Below, in pieces: positions 11,626 to 21,440 of a stretch of 64,000 nucleotides of DNA; the first letter of the stretch is position 1; each line of letters begins with the position of its first letter. This DNA is from Mytilus edulis (Eukaryota > Mollusca > Bivalvia > Mytilida > Mytilidae), in NCBI RefSeq assembly GCF_963676685.1, contig NC_092352.1, positions 21,905,117 through 21,969,116 of the forward strand, read 5' to 3'. The position numbers and the translations under genes were made by a program. The notes beneath the pieces are model-generated. The model did no database searches. It was not told where the DNA came from and saw nothing but the letters and a program-made list of their open reading frames with translations.

Positions 11626-14600
11626 GTACAAGTTATCATTCTGTACAAATTATAATTTGTACAAAATAATTGTACAAATTATAATTTGTATTTTGACTTT
11701 GTGTAAATTATGATTTGTACAAAATAAGGCTTAATTTCACTTATAACTTGTACAATAATATGGATATTGTGATAAAAAAGCCTTGATAACCACTAATAAA
11801 AACTTTTAAATGCTATATTTAAAGTCATACTGATTCATTTATATTGCCTTTAGGTTATAAATTGAACTCCTGTTCACTGGTCTTTCACATGGTCATTAAC
11901 AAAAGTAAAAGTTAAGGTGTTAAAAAAATGGATAGTATTGTTGATCAACAGGATAAATTGTATCAAGTCGTTGAGCAATTTTCTGAGAATAACACATCTA
12001 AGCACAACCATCAAGACTGGCCAACAAATCCAAGAAGATGTTCTTACAAGAAATGCAAAACAGAAACTGAGTGAGTTATCTATTGGAGACAATATTGTTA
12101 TCCCAATACCACAGTATTACCGAGCACCGACCGATCCGAGAAATATACAAGGTGTAAAAATTGTGTTAGAAGTAGGAAATTTTGACCGGCTATCTGTATC
12201 TGTATCTGTATCCAATGAATTTCTGCAAATCTAGGCACACCTCCTTTTGTGGAGTAAAACAATAAAAAATAGTTCCACCACCGCAATAAGATAGAATATT
12301 AATCCACCAATATATTTACACTATAAGCATTATGTACACAGTTCACAGTTTAAATTACGATACTTATTTATCCTTTTATATGTAAAAGATAAAAATTGTC
12401 TGTATACTATTAAAATAGGAATATAAAAAATCTATTTATAAGATTTAGCCTAGGCGGTCTGCAAAATTTCTATCTAACCTTTCTAACTTTAAAGTTCATT
12501 TCCTCCTACTACTTACCAAGTCCATTTTTGAAAGTATTTCATATCTCTTATTGTGTAAGTTATATATTAATTGTCTACACAGAGGTTCAATTCTACAGCT
12601 TATTCATATCAGTTTATGAGTCATCACTGCAAGCATAGTGGAATGGATTAAAAATAAGTTGCAAAATGTCTAGCTGAATATTAGAATGTTGCAAAGCAGG
12701 AAGCTCACTACATTTACATATAATGTTTTTCAATATTGGTTTACGAATTTGGTCTAGTGCTCTACAACACTGCAAAAAGTGTGATAGTGATTTTTCTGCC
12801 TGGTCACATAATTCACCTGTAGGACATCGTGCAGGGACAATAGCTGGTAATTTATCAGGAGTCTTAAGCAGAAACCAGCTAAAAATTTCAAAAACTGGTG
12901 GACAGGGTAATCTCTTTTGCAAATGTAAAGGCGTTTGTAACTATTCACAGAGTAAATGCAAAAAGCAGAATGTATTGTGCAATTCAAGGTGTCATGGTTC
13001 GCTCACTTTCTCCAACAAATGAGAGCATTGCATATTATTGTATAGTATTATTGTAAATAGAGTTCTCAATGTGTTTCATATTGATTTGTAATTAAAATTA
13101 AAATCAGTTTTTATCATTTGATTCGAACCTTATTCTATGTAAAATATTGTACAAGTTATAAGTGAAATTAAGGCTTATTTTGTACTAATTATAATGTGTA
13201 CAGGTACTTTTTGTACAAATTAGAATTTGTATTAAGTCAAAATGTAAATTATAATTTGTACAATTTTTATGTACAAATTATCATTTGTACAAAATGATAA
13301 CTTGTACACAACATATATATATATATATATATATTTACAGATCTAACATTGTTGGGTTGATGTTAAAACGAGTTGTATATACATAATGTACACAGCCATG
13401 TATCACCATCATTGCTGGTGATCCGATGGATAAATCTGTTGTAGAGTAACTGACTCAGACGTACTTATAAATATAATTATTTTCTGTGACTGTATCTTGC
13501 ATTAGTTTGTAAGATCCTTTACTATAGATAATTGAGCTGATCTGTAACAATAAGATCTCTTTGCCTTATATATATGTACTGTAGTTCGAATGTAGATTAA
13601 AACTGACGAGGAAAGGTAACACACGACCACCGAAAGCTTTATTTTTGTGAAGCCCAGGTGGTCGTCGTGTGGTCTAGCGAGACGGCTACATTGCAGGCGA
13701 TTTGGTGTCACGATATCTCAGTAGCATGGGTTCGAATCCCGGCGAGGGAAGAACAAAAAATTTGCAGATCTAACATTGTTGGGTTGATGTTTAGACGAGT
13801 TGTATATATATATACCGGTATTCGACTCGTTCGCTACAACTGTTCGTGTCCGTAGTGATGTTTAAGCTTTCAACGAAAGTAATGTATGTACAAAGTACAT
13901 GTGTAAGTGTTAATGTCAAAGAGAAGAGGGAAGAAAGATACCAGAGGGACATTCAAACTCATTAGTCGAAAATAAACTGACAACACCAAGGCTAAAACAG
14001 AAAAAAAGACAAAAAAACACCAAAAAAAACAATAGTACGCAAAAGAGAACATAGAAAACAAAGACGTACGGTGACCTATAGTTGTTAATGTCTTTGTCAT
14101 TTTGGTCTTTTGAGGACAGTTGTCTCATTGGCAATCATACCACATCTTCTTTTTCATATCATAAGCAACACAAATCCCATTAAACACTGGAGGTGATCTC
14201 GGGGCTCCGTAAGGGTAAGCAGATCCTGCATATCATTTTCAATCCGCAATGTCTCATCATTTTGGATTTTAATCCTTGAATGGAAGCAATTTCCGGTCAA
14301 ACATCTTGTTTGCACAAACTTGAACATTGTCTGACCGTATGCTTACCTCTCTAGATAATTGTGTAGACTAATGGTAGCAATAACATTTGTTTGTTCTTAA
14401 TTTTGTTGTAAGTCATTGTTGTTTCAGTCAACCTTTTCCCTATGATTATCCCTTCAAGCAAAGAAATTTCCTTGTGTAAACATATATACCTCTACACCTT
14501 CAGTTAGTAAAAATATATAGTGATACTATTGATAAACTAGTGATAAATTGAGAACATATAGATTATTTAAGAATATTTTTAAATTTGAAAAATATTTATC

Positions 14601-17600
14601 CGTTGTAAGTAATGATAGAGCAAGTATGACAAAGTTCAGAACCAGCAGTCATAAACTTTATATTGAAATTGGTAGATACACTATACAAAAAACTCCTATA
14701 GATAACAGGATTTGTAAGACCTGTAATATAAATTTGGTTGAAGATGAGTTACATTTTTTATTAAATTGTCAAAATTTTTCTCATTTAAGGAAGTAGATAA
14801 TCTACAACTGTTTAAATAAAAACATTACTAATTTCACAAATATTAATTCTCAGTTTATGTGGGTGTTAAGTAATGAAGACACTGATGTATGCAAAATAAA
14901 ATTGAGAATGGAAATGGGGAATGTGCCAAAGAGACAACAACCCGACAATAGAAAAAAACAACAGCAGAAGGTCACCAACAGGTCTTCAATGTAGCGAGAA
15001 ATTCCCGCACCCGGAGGTGTCCTTCAACTGGCCCCTAAAAGTATAGCTAAGTTCATAAACATGTGTTTTTATTACTTAGAATAAAAGTGTGAATTTTTTT
15101 GTTTGCTGCTTATAATGTAAAAATAAGAACTTTTTTTTACACTGGAGTTACTCCCCTCGGAACACATATACTTCGATACTTGTGTAGTATTAATTTTAGT
15201 TAAGATTGTTTAAATGTTATTCTTTGTTGTATCTATGCTATTAATGATTATGTTCATAATTGAGCTTTCTTTAATAAAATATTTCGTATTTCGTATATAG
15301 GCATAGTATGTTTAGAGAAAAGTGAATGCGCTAAATTCATATCTTATTTGTTGTTGCGAGAAATGTAGTGGTCATATATTAACACGAGTTGTAAATGAAC
15401 ATTTTAAATTCATGAACAAATTCTTAACGCTCGAAATCCTGCAAATCTTCTCAAACAAGATCGTATAATGTTTCAAATTTTTTGACAGGATATCAGAGAA
15501 GATTTTGAATTGTTTGATGTTGGAGGAAAAAGCATATCTGCAAAAGCTGTTTTTTCTGCTGCTATTGGCTTTTTGAAAGACCATTTCATTCAGCAGATGC
15601 ATTGGAGAAAGCTTGGCACGGTCGAAGACGACATATTTTGGGTAGTGTCGGTACCAGCAATCTGGAACGATTCTGCAAAACAATTTATGAGAGAATCAGC
15701 TGAAAAGGTATACTGTTTTACTCATATATAACGGTACAGATGACTTTGATATCATGCTAGCCAAAACTTCAAATATATTTGTATTTTTTTCTCTTTCTCC
15801 GAAAATCGATTTAATGATCGATGAACATCAAAATATAACCAGATACTAAGAAATATTATTAGCTTTGAAACAACAGAGTCTTAACAGATAATTTAAACGG
15901 TATAACTGAACTTAATTTATTACAGTAAACAAACTTTTATTTTTGGTCTAATTTTGAATTATTAAGTACTTTGAAAGGTTAGTGTTGAGGGCCTTAGCAG
16001 TTTAAATGCTTTTAAGTTCTGAATTTTGATCAACTGAAAATCTAAATTATTTAGAATATGAATACATTTTGGGATATCACAAGGTAATATTTATCTTTAT
16101 TCTTGTAAAAAGGTTCAGCTACGTTTTGAATATATTCCTGGAAAATTCGTTTCAACTAACAACAACTTTGTTTAAGATAACACTTGTACTTCTTATTTGC
16201 ACTTAAGGTCCCTGATTGTAATTTTTCTTGGGAAATACAGTTTTGTTTGTAATTGTCGAAGAGTGTCTGGCATCCTTAGTAGTTTTGAAAATAAAGTTAA
16301 ATCAAGAGCTACCCATTAGCACAAAAAATGAAGCATGATTATAAAACTACGATTACAAAGACATATAAACGAATTGCGCTGATGTGCAATAGACTAACAA
16401 ACATAATCTATTGTAATGCTTAGTAGGTTATTTTAAACTACTATATGTAAATCCTTTTCAAACCCCTATTGAAATAGTAAAACCTTTTATTGGGTCCCAT
16501 TAGTTGACTTATTGGATAAGGATTTATTTGACGAAGTTTACACTGCTGCTCTAATTTTAACACTGGAAAATGAACTCTTATTCGAACCTTTCCTGCAACC
16601 ATTGAGACACTATCAAACCTTTTAAATAAAGCCTTTCTTTGGCCAAGTTTTACACCAACTGTCGAAGAAATCCGTCTAATTATCATGTTAATTTTTTTTT
16701 CATGATTATGATTATGCAATATTTGTTTTCCTTAAATATAACAAGTCACGATTGTCATCTAGAATCATGATTTTTATCCCTGTGGTTTTTTTATCGTCTT
16801 TGTGCTCATGTGATAGATTGCTCGACTGCCAGGTGTCGAGGTCTCGATCACAGTTTAGGGATTTGATTTTAAAAACATGCATGACCTAGACAAATGCCAC
16901 GAAGTTGATGAACAATATTAAGCTAACGAACTATGACCTAAAATTCACATGTAGTAGAAGTAGTACATGTATGTAGTTTTCGATAATTCAAAAACAAAAC
17001 TTGAAAAAAGTTTACTGCTTATTGTTGTCAACGTATATTTGTTCAGTGGAAACTTTATTATAAACGATGTCATAATACCTGTACCTGATGGACCAAATAT
17101 TCTATACTATTTATTCCGTTAGGAACATCTACTGTAATATTAATTTCTGTGGAAGTAATATTCCAGAATATTTTTTCCATTTGGAACTGATATTATGAAG
17201 GAACTTCTATACCGTGACAATTGTAAGCTACACATTAATATTAGACTTTTTCATACGCATCCAAATCAATAATTATTTGAAATGTCTTTCATTTTGATTT
17301 GCTTTACCAGGTTGGTATAGAAGGTGAAAAGTTCATAATGGTATATGAGCCTGAAGCTGCATCCATTTATGCAAGACTCCTCCCTGTTGATAAGTTAGTT
17401 GGAGAAAATGGTACAGTCATACTGAAAGCATTCGATCCGGGTCGAAAATTTATTGTTGTTGATGCTGGCGGTAATCTTATGAAATTAAACTATATTTTTT
17501 TTATGTCTCACGGGTCGCGTCGTAGGAAGTATGATAACTGTTTAAAATGATCTAAATGAGTCAAAGGTCAATATCTCAGTTTTTTTCTATAAACTAAAAT

Positions 17601-19054
17601 TTGAATAAAGTACTAATTTTCGGATGATATTTGTTAACTTTTTACCGAATTCTGTATGATTTTGTCCCAAAGAGTGAAGAAGACCCGTACTGGCTTTGAT
17701 GTCACTATAACAAAGGTCTAGGTCAAAGATTTTATCTATAGACTGACATTCAGACCATATGTTGGTTTAAGGTGGCTTAACTTTTAGGTCACAGGTTAAA
17801 AGAAAAGGTCATAGTACCTAGATTTATAATCAGATTTGGAGAAAGTTTATTTCAGTCAATGTCTTTAGATCTTCACCAATCTTTTGAGGATAATGTAACA
17901 CGTGGTTAAATGAATGAGTTTTTTTTTTAAAATAGGAGAATTTCATGCCATAGATAACTGAATTAAGATTTATCTCGTGTATAACATGGACCAATATAAT
18001 TTACAATGACATCGGACAGACTTTTCTCCAGCAGGTACATGTCGCCAGTACAGTCATGAATTTTAATGTGCGTATTGTTATGCGTTTACTTTTGTACATT
18101 GGTTAGATGTATCGGGGGAGGGTTGAGATCTCACAAACATGTTTAACCCCGCCGCATTTTGCGCCTGTCCCAAGTCAGGAGCCTCTGGCCTTTGTTATTC
18201 TTGTACTATTTTAATTTTAGTTTCTGGTGTACAATTTGGAAATTAGTATGGCGTTCATTATCACTGGACTAGTATATATTTGTGTAGGGGCCAGCCGAAG
18301 GACGCCTCCGGGTGTGTGAATTTCTCGCTACATTGAAGACCTGTTGGTGACCGTCTGCTGTTGTTTTTTTATTTAGTCGGGTTGTTGTCTCTTTGACACA
18401 TTCCCCATTTCCATTCTCAATTTTATCACTGGTGATTCGATGGATGAAATCTGTCATAGATTTTTCACTGGTTCAGACGTACATATAGATATAAATAAGT
18501 CAAGAAATTTGCACAACGGTGCAATACATGATACATATATATATATAATGCTAGGCGGTGTTGTCGTAGAAGTTAGGAATAAAAAGTACATGTTCCAGCC
18601 CTGGCGCCGGGGAGGAAGTTACGAATAAAATCTACTCTAACATCGTTAGGTTGATTTTCTAGGCACTTTATATATATATCTGTAAATATCTGGTGTACAA
18701 AAAAAATATATATTGACACCTTATGTTTGTGGCATAACATGGTGGCAACAAGTTAATTGTTTTCTGTTTAGTATTAAATTTATATTAAAATTCATTTGGT
18801 TAACCTTGTGATCAATTTTATTTGGCAATCGCCAATGCCAGTCAGCAGGGTTAAAGAACACCAGTTGTTCGACCTGTTAGTCAAATGCGTTTTGTTTAAA
18901 TACAATTTTTCACTTTTTTGGTCTTTTGGAAAATGTTGTTTGTGCTGTATTTAGACCCTTCTTCAACGAAATTTGTTTTACATTAACACGTATAAAAATT
19001 GCGTTTTTTATCCAACGCAATCGTAGGTTTGAACGTAGTTTTCAATTTAGACTC

Positions 19055-19093
<39 letters not shown>

Positions 19094-21123
19094 AGTCTAC
19101 ATCGAAATCAACGTTTAAATCTATGATTACGTTGGATAAAAAAAAACACAATTTTGATAAGTTTTCATGCAAAACAAATTTGTTGGTAGAGAAGTATGAA
19201 AACAGCACAAACAACATTTTCCGAAAGACCAAAAAGGTGAAAAAGCATATTTTAACAAAACGCATTGGACTTACAGGTAGAACAACTGATGTTCTTAAAC
19301 CCTGCTGACTGCCATTGACGATGGCCAATTAAATTGATCACAAGATGTAACAAAATGGATTTTTATACTATATTATATATAATATATATATATAACATAA
19401 GTGCCTATAAATAGCAGCACATGACATACAAATCTAAGGGAGTGTGGATTAATCAGTACAGAGATTAATTCAATTACACAAATAAAATTATAGATTGCCT
19501 AACAATGTAATTTTAACACACTATTTAGTATGTAAATATAAGAATGTTTAAAATATTTACAAAATGATGAAAATAAACGCAATATTTCGCTAGACCAACT
19601 AGCTTTATCAAGCGTGCATCTATCCAGGTGAAATGTAGATGCACGCTTGGATAGATGCACGCTTAGTAAAGCTAGTTGGTCTAGCGAAATATTGCGTTTA
19701 TTTTCATCATTTTGTAAATATTTTAAACATTCTTATATTTACATACTAAATAGTGTGTTAAAATTACATTGTTAGGCAATATATATATAACATATATATA
19801 TATATTATATTCATACATTTACCTTATTCTTTACTACAGTCTGTCTAGTTCTACGTTTGATACGTTTCCCTCAGTTTTAGTTTGTAACCCGGATTTGTTT
19901 TTTCTCTATCGATTAATGAATTTTGAATTACTACTGTTACCTTTATCTATGAGTACATCTTTTATAACTTTTTATTTTATGCTATAGGTGGTACCGTAGA
20001 TATTTCTGCTCAACAAGTTTTAGAGAACGGCGAGCTCAAAATAATTCACAGAGAATGCGGTGGCCCATGGGGCGGCGAATGCATAAACAAACAATTCGTA
20101 AATATGCTTAAAGAACTTTTCGGAAAGGAAGTTATGAATCAGTTTAAAAGCAACAACGGAGATGATTTCTTACAATTACTGAGAGATTTTGAAGTAAAAA
20201 AAAAAATGTTTAAAGTTGAAGACGAGGAATCACTTACCATTCGCATGGCCTTAAGTCTGATTGAATTGTTCCTTGATATTGAACACTTAGACGTTCCAAC
20301 AGCAATTGCAAGATCGAGATTTAATGAAAATTTGCGACTAAAAAGAGACAAACTATATATTGCAGGATCTTTAGTTGAAACTTTTTTTACTGAGACTATT
20401 CAAATGATCATTGATGAAGTATTATCCATATTGAAACATGAAAGATGTTCTGATGTTAGTGCAATAATGTTGGCAGGTGGTTTTTCAGAGGCCGACATAT
20501 TACAAAATGCCATTAAAAAGCAATTCCAATCATTGGAAGTGTTTATACCAACAGATGGAGCTCTTGCTGTGTTGAAAGGAGCTGTTATATATGGACACAA
20601 TCCCAGTATAGTATCAATGAGGGTATGCTATCATACCTATGGCATTCATGTTGAAAAGGAATTCGACTCGAGTATTCATGATCCAAAAAAGAAAATTAAC
20701 CACGACGGAATAATGCGGTGTGCTAATATCTTTGAAGTTCTATTTGAAATGGATCAAGAAGTACATATTGGACAAACTAGAAGTAAAGATCTCAGAGAAA
20801 CATTTTATTCTGAAGATAGACAACAAATGAGATATGATCCAATAATATACCCATTTGTAATCAGTACTAACAAACATCCATTCTACACTACAGATGACGG
20901 TTGCATGGAACATGGATCCATAATTGTCTCTCCACCAAATGGAATGTGGCCAAAAATTGTCAATAGCAAAATACTACTTAAAATTGGTGGGACAGAGCTG
21001 GTCGGAACGTGTGTAGATAAAGAAACAATGAAAGAAACGTCCGTTAGATTTGAATTTTTACCGTCAATCCATAAAAATCCAGAGAGAAAAAGGTTGTTTG
21101 ATCCGTTCTATCTAGACATTTAA
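10759..21123 (+). CDS. HSPA12-like: HSPA12-type Hsp70-like protein, intact tandem copy 1 (four coding exons)
   Basis: Coding exons are 10759-11070, 15489-15707, 17311-17470 and 19988-21123. All introns are GT-AG and the exons join in frame to 608 residues, a little shorter than vertebrate HSPA12A/B. Visible motifs are phosphate-1 (AIDFGSSGAGYAFSF, about residues 10-24), VSVPAIWNDSAKQFMREAAEK-like connect segment (SAEK here, exon 2), EPEAASIYARLLP (exon 3), phosphate-2 DAGGGTVDIS across the exon 3/4 junction (about 228-237), GGPWGGECIN, and the adenosine motif LAGGFSEA (392-399). It ends FDPFYLDI with no EEVD tail, and there is no signal peptide or membrane segment, so a cytosolic ATP-binding protein is expected. 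HSPA12 proteins are atypical Hsp70s without a normal substrate-binding domain, and the family is strongly expanded in bivalves. The client of this copy is unknown. The start is the only ATG in frame upstream of the motif and lies 11 bases after a likely 5'UTR splice acceptor. Confidence 0.93.
11917..12183 (+). pseudogene. Integrase/transposase C-terminal fragment inside the TIR element
   Basis: The frame contains NAKQKLSELSIGDNIVIPIP and RAPTDPRNIQGV. From memory, this resembles the region just after the integrase core in mollusc proteins often annotated as KRAB-A-domain-containing-protein-2-like (GDxVxVPxP...RGxGDPRNILGVV). No catalytic DDE core is present. The coding sense is lost at 12183, where a LINE 3' end begins. 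Confidence 0.5.
12185..12882 (-). mobile_element. 5'-truncated LINE inserted in the TIR element (minus strand)
   Basis: Read on the minus strand, the frame from about 12870 to 12614 contains SLSHFLQCCRALDQIRKP, a zinc-knuckle-type end as found after LINE reverse transcriptases. After a frameshift, IEPLCRQLIYNLHNKRYEIL follows at about 12595-12530. The 3' untranslated part runs to 12187-12212, where the minus strand ends in (GATACA)n, a microsatellite-type LINE tail. It separates the two parts of the host integrase frame. Confidence 0.65.
12882..13022 (+). pseudogene. Cys-rich C-terminal fragment of the TIR element's protein
   Basis: The frame reads KTGGQGNLFCKCKGVC, then a spacing of cysteines of the form CxCxxxC...C...CxxxCH and ends SNK before TGA. 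This is a CXC/tesmin-like pattern seen at the C-terminus of some mollusc integrase-type transposases. It resumes after the LINE at 12185-12882. Confidence 0.5.
13335..13815 (+). repeat. R4: tRNA-headed composite repeat
   Basis: 13341-13390 and 13761-13808 are direct repeats (CAGATCTAACATTGTTGGG, TTGATGTT). Between them, 13662-13745 is tRNA-like: box A TGGTCTAGCG and box B GGTTCGAATCCCGG. The block GGTGATCCGATGGATAAATC (13418) recurs at about 18430, so R4 pieces also occur in intron 3. I read this as a SINE-like unit, not a functional tRNA, because no acceptor-stem pairing is evident. Confidence 0.5.
13916..14230 (-). repeat. PLE-A 3' tail (minus) split by a PLE-C tail (plus, 14063-14155)
   Basis: 13916-14062 reads AGATACCAGAGGGACATTC, GAAAATAAACTGACAAC and 14160-14230 reads ATAAGCAACAC...GGTGATCTCGGGGCTCC, the two halves of the antisense PLE-A tail seen whole at 23413-23605. 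Between them lies GTACGGTGACCTATAGTTG...CATTGGCAATCATACCAC, the end of a PLE-C tail. So a ~95-base C tail inserted into an A tail. Confidence 0.65.
14535..15300 (+). mobile_element. LINE C-terminal fragment and 3' end, split by an R3 repeat
   Basis: The frame 14548-14796 has TKFRTSSHKLYIEIGRYTIQ and CKTCNINLVEDELHFLLNC, the classic region after a LINE reverse transcriptase (RxSxHxLxIExGRY ... CxxCxxxxxEDExHFLLxC). A frameshift follows (NSQFMWVLSNEDTD), then an R3 copy in antisense (14893-15047), then AKFINMCFYYLE and a 3' region ending in TTTCGTATTTCGTAT at about 15295. Confidence 0.7.
14893..15047 (-). repeat. R3 repeat, antisense, inserted in a LINE
   Basis: It reads TTGAGAATGGAAATGGGGAA, GTCACCAACAGGTCTTCAAT, TTCCCGCACCCGGAGG, the reverse complement of the R3 end at 18290-18425. 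R3 plus-strand copies end GTTGTCTCTTTGACACATTC and CCCATTTCC. Confidence 0.65.
15489..15707 (+). CDS. HSPA12-like: HSPA12-like copy 1, exon 2 (residues 105-177)
   Basis: The acceptor is 'TTTGACAG' and the donor is AAAAG|GTATAC, both phase 0; 219 bases give 73 codons. It encodes a segment ending VSVPAIWNDSAKQFMRESAEK, the part of the ATPase domain where HSPA12 proteins read 'VPAIWSDAAKQFMREAA'. It differs from the matching exon of copy 2 at about 13 positions by hand count, many of them silent. Confidence 0.93.
15708..17310 (+). other. Intron 2 of HSPA12-like copy 1
   Basis: 1603 bases, GT-AG. No reading frame or recognised repeat. Patches near the ends match intron 2 of copy 2, which is longer because of a Penelope-like insertion. 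Confidence 0.8.
17311..17470 (+). CDS. HSPA12-like: HSPA12-like copy 1, exon 3 (residues 178-230 plus first base of 231)
   Basis: The acceptor is 'GCTTTACCAG' and the donor is GGCG|GTAATC, phase 1. It encodes VGIEGEKFIMVYEPEAASIY and ends with VDAG, the start of phosphate-2. The split glycine codon (G|GT) is completed by exon 4, which restores DAGGGTVDIS. Confidence 0.92.
18040..18425 (+). repeat. R3 repeat (retroelement 3' tail)
   Basis: Blocks AATGTGCGTATTGTTATGCG, TTTAACCCCGCCGCATTTTG, GTCAGGAGCCTCTGGCC, TTAGTATGGCGTTCATTATC and GTTGTCTCTTTGACACATTC match 42640-43010 in order. Confidence 0.65.
18425..18680 (+). repeat. R4-related pieces
   Basis: GGTGATTCGATGGATGAAATC and TTCAGACGTACATATA match 13418-13470; CATCGTTAGGTTGATT resembles the repeated CATTGTTGGGTTGATG block. 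Confidence 0.4.
18803..19346. repeat. ~540-bp foldback with ~250-bp imperfect arms and a (TA)n centre
   Basis: The left arm (CCTTGTGATCAATTTTATTT, CAGTCAGCAGGGTTAAAGAA, TTGGTCTTTTGGAAAATGTT) is mirrored by the right arm (AACATTTTCCGAAAGACCAA, CCCTGCTGACTGCC, AAATTGATCACAAG). The centre is a TA run at 19053-19092. The arms differ at many positions, so the structure is old or was built from two diverged copies. The frames over it on both strands are shadows. Confidence 0.75.
19494..19780. repeat. 287-bp near-perfect hairpin
   Basis: The arm 19494-19622 starts ATTGCCTAACAATGTAATTT and the arm 19652-19780 ends AAATTACATTGTTAGGCAAT. By eye the arms match almost without error apart from TTATCAAG against TTACTAAG. 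TAGATGCACGCTTGGA is repeated near the loop. It is flanked by TA-rich DNA. Confidence 0.85.
19850..19957 (+). repeat. Family D tail next to the exon 4 acceptor
   Basis: CGTTTGATACGTTTCCCTCA, TTTGTAACCCGGATTTG and TACTGTTACCTTTATCTATG match 5880-5995 and 47955-48095. Copy 2 lacks it at the same place. Confidence 0.65.
19988..21123 (+). CDS. HSPA12-like: HSPA12-like copy 1, exon 4 (residues 231-608, stop TAA)
   Basis: The acceptor is 'TTTTATGCTATAG' (ends 19987). The exon reads GGTVDISAQQVLENG, GGPWGGECINKQFV, then an open frame to TAA at 21121-21123. It contains the adenosine motif LAGGFSEADIL and the C-terminal lobe. A repeat insertion (family D tail, 19850-19957) lies only about 30 bases upstream of the acceptor, so the present pyrimidine tract abuts transposon DNA. 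Confidence 0.95.
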
Positions 21124-21434
21124 CATTGAATTAACATTGATTAAAACTTGTCAGTAATTCTAATTCAAAAATGGTATTATAAATTTTTTTTTCAGTCTTA
21201 GCCAATATTTTAGATTGCACCAACATAGTACAGATGCAATGGTAAATCGATTTCAGCGAAAACGAAAAAGCTCGGGAAGATATAAGACGTAGAGGAATTC
21301 AGTAACATGATACAGTTATAACTATTTTGTGTATTGTGTATTTGTTTTATTAGCACACAATGTGTGCATAATTAAATACTCATAACATATAGTTCATAAG
21401 TTATATACTAGATAACTAGCATTAATTTCAGTTG

Positions 21435-21440
21435 AATAAA
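21435..21440 (+). promoter_or_regulatory. Candidate polyadenylation signal of HSPA12-like copy 1
   Basis: AATAAA within GTTGAATAAATAAAG, about 310 bases after the stop codon and just before a Penelope-like tail at 21465. It is the first clear AATAAA downstream of the stop. Inference only. Confidence 0.4.

Larger units (their letters stand above)
11620..13313. mobile_element. 1.7-kb DNA transposon relic with ~140-170-bp terminal inverted repeats
   Basis: The left end TGTTGTGTACAAGTTATCAT and the right end ATGATAACTTGTACACAACA are exact inverted repeats; pairing continues to about 11758 on the left and 13143 on the right. Both TIRs contain several copies of the palindrome TACAAATTATAATTTGTA, possible transposase binding sites. 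The element lies inside TA microsatellite DNA, so the target duplication cannot be resolved. The cargo is a broken integrase-type frame (entries 11917-12183 and 12882-13022), split by a LINE. TGT...ACA ends with integrase cargo would suit a Ginger-like transposon, but the family is inference. Confidence 0.75.
11071..15488 (+). other. Intron 1 of HSPA12-like copy 1, filled with mobile elements
   Basis: 4418 bases, GT-AG. It contains a TA microsatellite (11583-11619), a 1.7-kb TIR element with an internal LINE, a tRNA-headed repeat, nested retroelement tails and a LINE 3' end, each listed separately. The matching intron of copy 2 is only 1930 bases. Confidence 0.85.
17471..19987 (+). other. Intron 3 of HSPA12-like copy 1
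   Basis: 2517 bases, GT-AG. It holds an R3 repeat (18040-18425), R4 pieces (18425-18680), a large TA-centred foldback (18803-19346), a near-perfect hairpin (19494-19780) and a family D tail (19850-19957). Confidence 0.8.

Noticed and set aside
13655..13750. Functional tRNA gene
   Set aside because: Box A and B motifs are present but there is no convincing acceptor-stem pairing, and it lies inside repeat R4.
19047..19328. 93-residue minus frame and overlapping plus frames
   Set aside because: They cover the TA-centred foldback and include the translated (TA)n run; not a gene.
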